NCBI GenBank assembly: GCA_018830845.1
Contig: JAHJRS010000078.1
Location: forward strand, 1 to 7,060
Direction: 5' to 3'
DNA length: 7,060 nucleotides
Source of the DNA: Nanobdellota archaeon
GTDB lineage: Archaea > Nanobdellota > Nanobdellia > Pacearchaeales > GW2011-AR1
In this document: piece by piece, positions 1-5,460 of the stretch
Numbering within the stretch: the first letter of the stretch is position 1
Layout: each line of letters begins with the position of its first letter
Translations under genes and position numbers: made by a program
Notes under the pieces: generated by a model
The model's database searches: none
What the model was told of the DNA's origin: nothing
Seen by the model: only the letters and a program-made list of their open reading frames with translations

Positions 1-118
1 AGATTTGAACTCGGGACCTCTACCTTTTTGGGCTATCTCAAAGGAAGATAGTGCGGTGGGAAACCATAGTTTTCATCGCTTACCAAGGTAGCGCTCTTAC
101 CAACTGAGCTACTGCGGC
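1..118 (-). tRNA. tRNA-Thr (anticodon GGU), intron-containing, 3' end off the window
   Basis: Read on the minus strand from 118 downward, the gene gives acceptor GCCGCAG (118-112), U8-A9, D stem GCUC/GAGC with a canonical loop AGUUGGUAA, anticodon stem CUACC (91-87), loop bases UU, anticodon GGU (84-82) and A37 (81). A 55-base intron follows. The second exon then gives A38, stem GGUAG (24-20), variable loop AGGUC, and T arm CCGAG-UUCAAAU-CU, where the window ends at base 62 of the tRNA. The T-stem remainder and the acceptor 3' strand are missing only because of the window edge. The spliced loop UUGGUAA flanked by a 5-bp stem is the usual threonine form reading ACC and ACU. The gene lies 26 bases downstream of pheT on the same strand but has its own TATA box. 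Confidence 0.95.
26..80 (-). other. tRNA intron with bulge-helix-bulge splice site
   Basis: This 55-base intron sits at the canonical position between tRNA bases 37 and 38. The splice motif can be drawn exactly. Below the anticodon stem, exon bases UUGG (86-83) pair with intron bases CCAA (31-28) to make the 4-bp central helix. The two 3-base bulges are UAA (82-80) and AAA (27-25), each cut after its second base. Both cuts therefore agree with a 37/38 intron. Inside the intron, CUAUCU and AGAUAG (ending at 33) can form a 6-bp hairpin, and GCG (79-77) could pair with CGC near 55-53. Archaeal tRNA splicing endonuclease recognises this geometry (known for the family). No further role for the intron can be seen. 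Confidence 0.9.
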
Positions 119-141
119 GCATAATAAAAATTAGAAATAGT

Positions 142-149
142 TATTTAAA
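142..149 (-). promoter_or_regulatory. TATA box for the tRNA-Thr gene, overlapping the pheT stop
   Basis: On the minus strand the bases read TTTAAATA, ending 24 bases before the first base of the mature tRNA. That is the usual archaeal TATA-to-start distance. The box overlaps the pheT stop codon (147-145). The same octamer precedes the genes starting at 6215 and 6953. A T5 stretch (130-126, minus strand) between the box and the tRNA could help end pheT transcripts, but this is weak. Confidence 0.6.
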
Positions 150-1782
150 ACTTCTGGAATATTTTTTCAAGGTTTATTTCAAGAAGGCTTACAGGCATTT
201 TTATCTTCCAGTTTTTGAGAATTTTTGGGTGAATTTCACCGATAACTCCAATCTTTTCCCCTTCGAAAATTATCTCTGCTGCTCTTCCTTCAACAAAGGG
301 CAAAGAATCTTTTTCCGGTTCCTTAACTTTAAATTCCAGCCCGAGATTATAAAAAAGATAATCAAGAATTTGCTTTAAATCTGTAAAGTTTCCGGGTGTG
401 GTTGCAACACTGAGTTTTTCTTCTTCAATTATATTTTTATTTTTGTCAGTGCAAAATGCCCTTCCCATTTCAAAGATTTTTTGGGGATATTCCGAGTCAT
501 TATTTTCCGAAATTATTTTCAGGGCGTAATGTAACAGGTCTTTTCTCATTATTGTGTAATCAGTTTTTGAACTTTCAACCTCAATAAAATTTGATTCTTC
601 TTTTTCCTGAATCCCCATTTTTAAGAATTGGTCCTCTTTTTTTGTAAGGTGATAATTTGACACTTCTAAAAGTTCAAGTCCAGTCAGAATTTCCGAAATT
701 TTTCTTTTCACAATTTCTTTTGGATTTTCTTTTCCAATTGTTGACACTTTTGGAATCAAAGGCTCAAAATTGTCATATCCATAAGCAATCGCAACGTCTT
801 CAATCAAATCAATTTCATGCAGAATGTCGGTTCTCCACGGCGGAATTTCCACTTTTCCATTGGTGTAATTGTGACCCATTTTTTCAATTAGTTTTTTTAG
901 AGTTTTCTCATTAATTTTCAGACCGAGAATTTTGTTTGTTTTGTCAAGTGAAAGAGGCATTTTTTCAGATTTAAAACTTGGGGTGATTTTGTCTTTAACT
1001 TTAATCTGGTAAATATCCCCCCCCATTTCTGCAAGGTTCGTTACAATTATCGTGAGCGCTTTTTCAAGAATGTTATAATCAAATCCTGAGCATTCAATAA
1101 AAATTTCCCGCGTGTTTTCAGAAACTCTCCCGGTTTTTTCAGAATTAATCACAGGAGGCATTGACAAAATATTGTTTTGGGAATCAACAAAAATCGGAAA
1201 TTTTATTTTCCCAGCCAGCAGGTGTGCAAATTCTTTTCCCGCAGGATGTTTTTGAAGAATTTCAAGCCCTGACATCTCACGTGGTGAGTCCAGTGGATGG
1301 AATTTTATTTTATCGGGTTCGACGGCCCTGTAATTTATAGGGAAAGAAATTTTTTCCAGAGGGTAAATTCCTATTGCAAGTTTTTTCCTTTGCCTGCCCA
1401 TAGTAGCATGGAGTTTTTCCTGAATATCAATAATTTCTTTTATTCTTTTCTCGTTAAGTTTAAGGTCTTTCACAATGGCGCAGACCGTAAATGGACGAAC
1501 ATCTTTTACTGAAGAGTCAACTTTTACTTCATAATTTTTTTCTGGCTTTTTTAATTTGTAATTTTTAAATCCTGTTTTTTTTCCCAAAAAAGCCAGAAAA
1601 CTTCTCTTAAAACCCTGATAACTAAGAAGGTCAGGCCGATTCGGAAAAACCTCTATTTCAAGACTTTCTTCATCGAGGCTCTCAAAAGGGGTTCCGAATA
1701 ATGAAATTTTTTCCTGCATCTCTTCATCAATTTTTCCGATTTCTTTTTCAAAAGTTTTTTTATCAAATTTTACATTTGCCAT
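145..1782 (-). CDS. pheT: phenylalanyl-tRNA synthetase beta subunit, archaeal type
   Basis: This is the beta subunit of the alpha2-beta2 enzyme that charges tRNA-Phe in the cytoplasm. It carries the editing (B3/B4) domain and the structural partner of the catalytic alpha subunit. The 545 residues match the short archaeal/eukaryotic form, which lacks the bacterial OB-fold and C-terminal anticodon-binding domains. Visible landmarks are the N-terminal B1 region with NRPDLLS (48-54), a B3/B4 region at about 85-260 containing GIYPLEKISFPI, and a B5 domain with IPPWRTDILHEIDLIEDVA (313-331) followed by AYGYDN. A degenerate synthetase core runs from about 350 to the end, with EMGRAF (438-443) and IGVIGEIHP near the C-terminus. 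The ATG is one base after the stop of the MazG-like gene, so it is very probably co-transcribed with that gene and pheS. A G8 run encodes the Met-Gly-Gly at 253-255 in frame; nothing is broken. Confidence 0.96.
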   Translation of the reverse strand: MANVKFDKKTFEKEIGKIDEEMQEKISLFGTPFESLDEESLEIEVFPNRPDLLSYQGFKRSFLAFLGKKTGFKNYKLKKPEKNYEVKVDSSVKDVRPFTVCAIVKDLKLNEKRIKEIIDIQEKLHATMGRQRKKLAIGIYPLEKISFPINYRAVEPDKIKFHPLDSPREMSGLEILQKHPAGKEFAHLLAGKIKFPIFVDSQNNILSMPPVINSEKTGRVSENTREIFIECSGFDYNILEKALTIIVTNLAEMGGDIYQIKVKDKITPSFKSEKMPLSLDKTNKILGLKINEKTLKKLIEKMGHNYTNGKVEIPPWRTDILHEIDLIEDVAIAYGYDNFEPLIPKVSTIGKENPKEIVKRKISEILTGLELLEVSNYHLTKKEDQFLKMGIQEKEESNFIEVESSKTDYTIMRKDLLHYALKIISENNDSEYPQKIFEMGRAFCTDKNKNIIEEEKLSVATTPGNFTDLKQILDYLFYNLGLEFKVKEPEKDSLPFVEGRAAEIIFEGEKIGVIGEIHPKILKNWKIKMPVSLLEINLEKIFQKF

Positions 1783-1783
1783 T

Positions 1784-2107
1784 TTATTCTTTTAACTTTT
1801 TCTTCACAATGTAGTTTACTTTTTCCTCAAGCGCCTCTTCCACATCAATGTCCATTTTATCAGCAAGAAGCATGAGGGTTATAATAACATCTGCAAATTC
1901 CCCCCTTAGATTTTTATCATCAAATTTTTTTTCCTTTCTCTGATTTCCAAATTTTTTGAGTATTTCTTCACAGAGCTCCCCCACTTCTTCATTTAGTTTA
2001 ACGGCTCTCAAAAGTATTTTCTCTTTTTCAGTTTCCGCTATTTGTGTTTTATTAATCAGAGTTTCCCCTTCATTTTTAATTATATTTTTTAATTCTTTTA
2101 AATTCAT
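1784..2107 (-). CDS. MazG-like nucleotide pyrophosphohydrolase
   Basis: A 107-residue all-alpha protein of the MazG/dUTPase-like superfamily. These enzymes hydrolyse nucleoside triphosphates to monophosphate and pyrophosphate using Mg2+ held by acidic residues. The metal-binding signature is complete: E40-E41-V-G-E44 (EExxE), then E70-F-A-D73 (ExxD), with 25 residues between them. The second helix continues as VIITLMLLADKMDID, typical of the family. The length fits a single-domain MazG protein. The gene lies between pheS and pheT with gaps of 2 and 1 bases. It is therefore almost certainly in one transcript with the synthetase, though no functional link is established. A GGTGA (2122-2118), inside the end of pheS, lies 10 bases before the ATG and may act as a ribosome binding site. 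The substrate (aberrant NTP, dCTP or other) cannot be told from sequence. Confidence 0.88.
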   Translation of the reverse strand: MNLKELKNIIKNEGETLINKTQIAETEKEKILLRAVKLNEEVGELCEEILKKFGNQRKEKKFDDKNLRGEFADVIITLMLLADKMDIDVEEALEEKVNYIVKKKLKE

Positions 2108-2109
2108 TT

Positions 2110-3621
2110 TTAGACCTTCACCCAGCTTTTCATTTTTCTCAGTTTGGTTATGTCATTTTTGTAAAGTTCTCTTAAGTCTTTTATATTGTAGTAATCCATC
2201 AAAATTCTATCAAAGCCCGGACCCCATGCAAGAACAGGGACGTCAACTCCGATAAGGGCAGTAACTACCTCCGGCCTTAAAATTCCCGCTCCTCCAAGCT
2301 CGAGCCAGATTTTTTTTTCAGGGTGAAAAGAGTGAATTTCAACTGATGGTTCTGTATACGGGAAGTATGCCGGAGTGAAACGAATTTTTTCAAAGCCCAT
2401 TTTTTTGAAGAACTGCTTAAGGTATCCCAAAAGGTGCCTGAAATTCATATCCGGGTCAACAACAATTCCCTCTGTTTGATTAAACTCAAAACCGTGCGAC
2501 CAATCCACTGTTTCATTTCTAAAGCATTTTCCTATCGCAAAATATTTTTTTGGAAAATCCTCTTTTTTTAGCTTTGAAAGGGTTTGGGCTGAAAGAACCG
2601 TTGTGTGGGTTCTAAGCACCATTTTTTTTGCTTCTTCCTCATTCCAAGAATAATTCCATCCTTTGCTTCCTGAAATTCCTTTTTCATGGGCTGTTTTAAC
2701 TTTTTCAACAAATTTTTTGTCTGGGAGTTCCCCCATTTTATCAAGGAAAAATGTGTCCTGCATCTCTCTTACTGGATGGTCTTGTGCCGTGAAAAGGGAA
2801 TCAAAAACCCAGAAGCTTGATTCTATAATATTGCCACTCATTTCTTCAAAACCCATCTCGAGCCAGATTTTTCTTCCATAATCAATTGCTGAATTGACAA
2901 AATGCCTCTTGCCCCCATTTATTCGTGGAACTTTCAAAGTAACATCATATCTCCTGAATTTTTTGTTCCTCCAGTTTTGCTCTTTTTTAAGAAGTTCAGG
3001 AGTAATTTGTTCAATCAATTCTTTTGAAATTTCTTTTGAATTCATAACTTCTTTTCCTGTGGGGGTGACTTTTATAAGGAATTTTTTTCTCTCCTCAATT
3101 TGAATTATGTCTCTTCTTTTGAGCAAATTTTTTAGTGCAAATTGCTGTTCGGGAAGAAGACCGTCTTCATCAATTGGCAAAGATTCAATAAATAACTCTT
3201 CGGGACTTTTTTTTGCAACTTCTTCCTTTGAGGCACTTAAAATTATTTTACTATTTTTAATTTCTATGAATGCCTTTGCTTTTAGAACACCCAAAGAAAC
3301 TTTGAATTCATCGCTTCCAAGACCGGATTCTTTTTCTGCATTTTTTAATGAAATTATTCTTTTATCATTGATAAGAGTCAGAAGTCTTCTTTCAGGAAGC
3401 CCTTTTTTTCTGTAAAGTGATCCATTGACCCCCACATCAACAACTCTTTTTTTTACAGTTTCAAACTCTATGATTTTTTTGTTGTTGAGATATTCCAGGG
3501 CTCTTAGGACCGTTACTTTATCAAGGTTTGACTTTTCACATATTTCAGAAATGTTTTTTTCCTCCAAATAGGGGATAACTTTCTTTTCAATTGTGCTGAG
3601 CGATTCTATTAACTTCTTCAT
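2110..3621 (-). CDS. pheS: phenylalanyl-tRNA synthetase alpha subunit (catalytic), archaeal type
   Basis: This is the catalytic subunit of the class II phenylalanyl-tRNA synthetase. It forms Phe-AMP and transfers Phe to tRNA-Phe together with PheT. At 503 residues it is the long archaeal/eukaryotic form. The N-terminal part of about 190 residues is rich in winged-helix-like segments (for example NLDKVTVLRALEYLNNKKII, 32-51, and the LPEQQFALKNLLKRRDIIQI stretch, 156-175). The C-terminal class II core follows. Motif 1 is at about 238-263, then DHPVREMQDTFF (281-292) and LRTHTTVLSAQTL (336-348). Motif 2 is FRNETVDWSHGFEFNQTEG (367-385), and FTPAYFPYTEPSVE is at 415-428. Motif 3 comprises GAGILRPEV (444-452) and AWGPGFDRILM (465-475). 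All the expected core elements are present. It heads the minus-strand cluster, with a 119-base promoter region upstream, and ATG at 3621 is the only start supported by that layout. Confidence 0.97.
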   Translation of the reverse strand: MKKLIESLSTIEKKVIPYLEEKNISEICEKSNLDKVTVLRALEYLNNKKIIEFETVKKRVVDVGVNGSLYRKKGLPERRLLTLINDKRIISLKNAEKESGLGSDEFKVSLGVLKAKAFIEIKNSKIILSASKEEVAKKSPEELFIESLPIDEDGLLPEQQFALKNLLKRRDIIQIEERKKFLIKVTPTGKEVMNSKEISKELIEQITPELLKKEQNWRNKKFRRYDVTLKVPRINGGKRHFVNSAIDYGRKIWLEMGFEEMSGNIIESSFWVFDSLFTAQDHPVREMQDTFFLDKMGELPDKKFVEKVKTAHEKGISGSKGWNYSWNEEEAKKMVLRTHTTVLSAQTLSKLKKEDFPKKYFAIGKCFRNETVDWSHGFEFNQTEGIVVDPDMNFRHLLGYLKQFFKKMGFEKIRFTPAYFPYTEPSVEIHSFHPEKKIWLELGGAGILRPEVVTALIGVDVPVLAWGPGFDRILMDYYNIKDLRELYKNDITKLRKMKSWVKV

Positions 3622-3655
3622 TTTATTTTTAACTTATGCATATTAAAAAATGTTT

Positions 3656-3663
3656 GTATAAAA
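3656..3663 (-). promoter_or_regulatory. candidate TATA box for the pheS - MazG - pheT cluster
   Basis: On the minus strand the bases read TTTTATAC, preceded by an A-rich stretch that could hold a BRE. The box ends 35 bases before the pheS ATG. Transcription would begin near 3634 and give a leader of roughly 13 bases. A weaker alternative, TTTAATAT (3647-3640), would place the start close to the ATG. I cannot decide between them. Confidence 0.4.
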
Positions 3664-3711
3664 TTTATTTGTGTACTCTTGCCAAACGTGAGAACGGATT
3701 TTTCAAATAAA

Positions 3712-3719
3712 TTTATAAA
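3712..3719 (+). promoter_or_regulatory. TATA box for the pilin-like gene
   Basis: TTTATAAA preceded by AAATAAA ends 22 bases before the ATG at 3741. This predicts transcription starting at or next to the start codon, i.e. a leaderless mRNA. No Shine-Dalgarno-like sequence precedes the ATG, which agrees. The box faces the pheS promoter across a short divergent region. Confidence 0.65.
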
Positions 3720-3720
3720 A

Positions 3721-3743
3721 CATTATTCATTGTTAGAATAATG
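3721..3743. repeat. 8-bp perfect inverted repeat over the start of the pilin-like gene
   Basis: CATTATTC (3721-3728) and GAATAATG (3736-3743) are perfect reverse complements separated by 7 bases. The repeat begins directly after the TATA box region, and its right arm contains the ATG start codon. Since transcription probably starts near 3741, most of it would not be in the RNA. It is therefore better read as a possible operator for a dimeric DNA-binding protein than as an RNA hairpin. The role is inference, and a chance repeat in AT-rich DNA is possible. Confidence 0.5.
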
Positions 3744-5018
3744 AACAAGAGGGGTCTTTCGGCTGTTGTAGCAACAATCATAATTGTCCTTTTGGTTCTC
3801 GTTGCGGTTGCAGTGATTTGGGGCGTTTTAAATAATTTTATATTCAAAGGCTCGAGGTCGATTACTCTGGGTCAATTTGGAATTGATATGGTTATAGAAT
3901 CCGCCGCAATAAATTACACCTCAGGAATTGCAATGGTAAAAGTTGCAAGGAATCCCGGGGTTTCAGATGAAAAAGTAATTGCTATAATATTTATAGTTGA
4001 AGACCACAAGAACTCAGATGCATTCCGGGAGGATGTCGGGGACTTTAAAGTTTATGAAAAGAGGACTTTTTATCTTAATCTTACAACAAGCGAGATTCTT
4101 AATATAAGTGATGTTTACAAAATTTCAATTGTCCCCATTTTTATTTCCTCAGCGAGTGGAATTGAAACGGTAGGACCCCAAATGGGGGGATATGGATTCG
4201 GGGGAAATATTCAGATTAATTCCACAACTAATCTTTGTACACAAAATTCTGACTGTGGAATTGATTACTGGATAAGTGGTTCTGAATTTTGCAACGGAAA
4301 CGGAACGCAGGTGCTCCGTTACAAAAAGATATTCCAGTGTTATTCAGGATTTTGTCAAAATACTATTCAGGCATTTATAGTGGAAACCTGCCTCGGGTCA
4401 GAAGTGTGTTATGCAGGACAGTGTATTTCTGAGCAAATTTCATGTACCCCTGAAAATGTAACTCAGGATTGTGGGATGAGTGGATTTGTTGGATTTCCCT
4501 ATTGTTACAACAATCCCCCTCCTGAAAAGATTGTTCAGAGTTATAGAGATATTTCCTGTGTAAATAATGCTTGTGCAGAATCAATAACAGAACAAACAGT
4601 AGAATTATGCAATGGAACAGAAGTTTGTGGGGGGGGAATCGGAGACCCTGAGTGTTTTGAGCCCGTAGAATGTGCTGCAAATGCTGATTGTTCTCCAGGG
4701 GAAATATGCGACGAAGGAAGCTGTGTTCCTGAAGAAGTTGCATTAAGCGGAAATGTTTCTTCTCCATGGCCTCCCGGAGTAAACGAATATTTTGTTAGTC
4801 CGAATCTTCCAAGGATTCCCGGTACAATAAATTATGTGGGTTACAGAATAATTTTCCCCGGAAGTGATGAAGCAAGGTGCCTTACAGTAAGAGAGTTTGT
4901 GTATCCAAATTCAACCCAGTATGATTCGTATATAAGACTTGATTTTTCACAAACAAATATTTCCTCCGGAGATTATTTTGAAATATGGCAGACTTCTTAT
5001 ATCTGCAGTACCATTTAA
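3741..5018 (+). CDS. type IV pilin-like surface protein with tandem cysteine-rich modules
   Basis: A 425-residue exported protein. The N-terminus MNKRG-LSAVVATIIIV fits an archaeal class III (prepilin) signal: cleavage is expected after G5, leaving L6-S7 and a hydrophobic helix to about residue 33, as in archaeal pilin-family N-terminal domains. Residues about 40-150 are a cysteine-free, strand-rich region. Residues 166-328 contain 20 cysteines in two 8-Cys modules and one 4-Cys remnant. Residues about 335-425 form a last domain with two more cysteines (C380, C422). I count ten N-x-S/T sequons (at N58, N113, N121, N160, N187, N239, N291, N338, N390 and N406), so glycosylation is plausible. 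It is much longer than a typical structural pilin, so it may be a minor pilin, adhesin or membrane-anchored surface protein. It is transcribed alone, divergently from pheS, and its stop codon touches that of rpp30. The specific function is not recognised. Confidence 0.85.
   Translation: MNKRGLSAVVATIIIVLLVLVAVAVIWGVLNNFIFKGSRSITLGQFGIDMVIESAAINYTSGIAMVKVARNPGVSDEKVIAIIFIVEDHKNSDAFREDVGDFKVYEKRTFYLNLTTSEILNISDVYKISIVPIFISSASGIETVGPQMGGYGFGGNIQINSTTNLCTQNSDCGIDYWISGSEFCNGNGTQVLRYKKIFQCYSGFCQNTIQAFIVETCLGSEVCYAGQCISEQISCTPENVTQDCGMSGFVGFPYCYNNPPPEKIVQSYRDISCVNNACAESITEQTVELCNGTEVCGGGIGDPECFEPVECAANADCSPGEICDEGSCVPEEVALSGNVSSPWPPGVNEYFVSPNLPRIPGTINYVGYRIIFPGSDEARCLTVREFVYPNSTQYDSYIRLDFSQTNISSGDYFEIWQTSYICSTI
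4236..4424 (+). repeat. cysteine-rich module 1 (8 Cys) of the pilin-like protein
   Basis: Residues 166-228 contain C166, C172, C184, C200, C205, C217, C223 and C228. The numbers of residues between them are 5, 11, 15, 4, 11, 5 and 4. The even count and likely location outside the cell suggest four disulfides. Module 2 repeats the order with small length changes. Confidence 0.75.
4443..4655 (+). repeat. cysteine-rich module 2 (8 Cys) of the pilin-like protein
   Basis: Residues 235-305 contain C235, C244, C255, C273, C278, C290, C296 and C305, with spacings 8, 10, 17, 4, 11, 5 and 8. The central 4-11-5 spacing is identical to module 1. Shared words include DCG at the second cysteine (171-173 and 243-245) and E-x-C-x-G-x-EVC towards the end (ETCLGSEVC and ELCNGTEVC). 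These indicate a duplication within the gene. Confidence 0.75.
4671..4724 (+). repeat. short cysteine-rich module 3 (4 Cys)
   Basis: Residues 311-328 contain C311, C317, C323 and C328, with spacings 5, 5 and 4. C311-x5-C317 resembles the start of module 1, and the following GEICDEGSC (320-328) resembles its end. This looks like a module that lost its middle part. Confidence 0.55.
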
Positions 5019-5459
5019 TTAAATTTCACTAATCATCCACGACGGCATTCCAAGGGAAATTCCAAGAGACTTCAAAAGAACAGGGTTTCTCTTTTCCTTT
5101 CCTTCTATAAAAATCAGGGGAATTTTGTTTTTAACGCAGAGTTTTATGTTTTGCTTTAATCTTGAAATTATTTTTTCTTTTTCGTCTGAATGAATAACCT
5201 CATCAAGGTTAACTCCTATTTTAACTGAATTTTTCTTTGCAATTTTTGCCATGACTTCATTAAACCCGGAATTTCTTTGTTTAGCAAAGTCCTTTCTCTT
5301 TGAAAGAGGAATTAACAATATTCCAACAGGGAGTTTCTCAATAACTTTTCTGTTAAGTTCATCATCTTCAGAGGTGAATACAATTTCTTTTCCTCTATTT
5401 TTTTTCATCAAATCTTTTAATTTGCTGAAATTTTTTTCAGTTAAAATCACTCTTTCCAT
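5019..5459 (-). CDS. rnp3: RNase P protein component 3 (Rpp30 family), short form
   Basis: This is a protein subunit of archaeal RNase P, which removes the 5' leader of precursor tRNAs; Rpp30 has a TIM-barrel fold. The family core is clear: RKDFAKQRNSGFNEVMAKIA (55-74), then KKNSVKIGVNLDEV, a helix with R100 and NIKLC (104-108), KNKIPLIF (110-117), and SLGISLGMP (131-139) near the end. I chose the ATG at 5459, giving 146 residues, because it lies one base after the UMP kinase stop and starts at the first strand-like segment. An upstream in-frame ATG at 5498 would add 13 residues and overlap the UMP kinase gene by 38 bases. GGGGGGT just upstream (5469-5463) might help initiation by G-U pairing but is very close. 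Archaeal members are usually about 200-220 residues, so this one is reduced at both ends. It follows UMP kinase in one transcript. Confidence 0.85.
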   Translation of the reverse strand: MERVILTEKNFSKLKDLMKKNRGKEIVFTSEDDELNRKVIEKLPVGILLIPLSKRKDFAKQRNSGFNEVMAKIAKKNSVKIGVNLDEVIHSDEKEKIISRLKQNIKLCVKNKIPLIFIEGKEKRNPVLLKSLGISLGMPSWMISEI

Positions 5460-5460
5460 T

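Noticed and set aside
26..80. The tRNA intron as a C/D box guide RNA (GCGAUGA at 79-73, UUGA at 41-38 on the minus strand).
   Set aside because: Both boxes are imperfect, there is no clear D' and C' pair, and the distance and terminal stem do not form a convincing C/D RNA.
1017..1024. C8 run in pheT as a frameshift or sequencing error.
   Set aside because: The reading frame stays open and family motifs occur on both sides, so the gene is intact.
1956..2255. A plus-strand open frame across the MazG-like and pheS genes, and similar plus-strand frames within pheS, pheT, rnp3 and pyrH.
   Set aside because: They are rich in Phe, Ser and Leu because they mirror Lys/Glu-rich genes; none has a promoter or a recognisable protein.
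3622..3740. A small RNA or riboswitch in the divergent region between pheS and the pilin-like gene.
   Set aside because: The space is filled by two facing promoters, and with near-leaderless transcripts there is no room for a structured leader.
4375..4767. A 130-codon minus-strand open frame inside the pilin-like gene.
   Set aside because: It is antisense to the cysteine-rich coding region, has low-complexity His/Leu-rich content, and has no promoter or family features; it is a shadow of the real frame.
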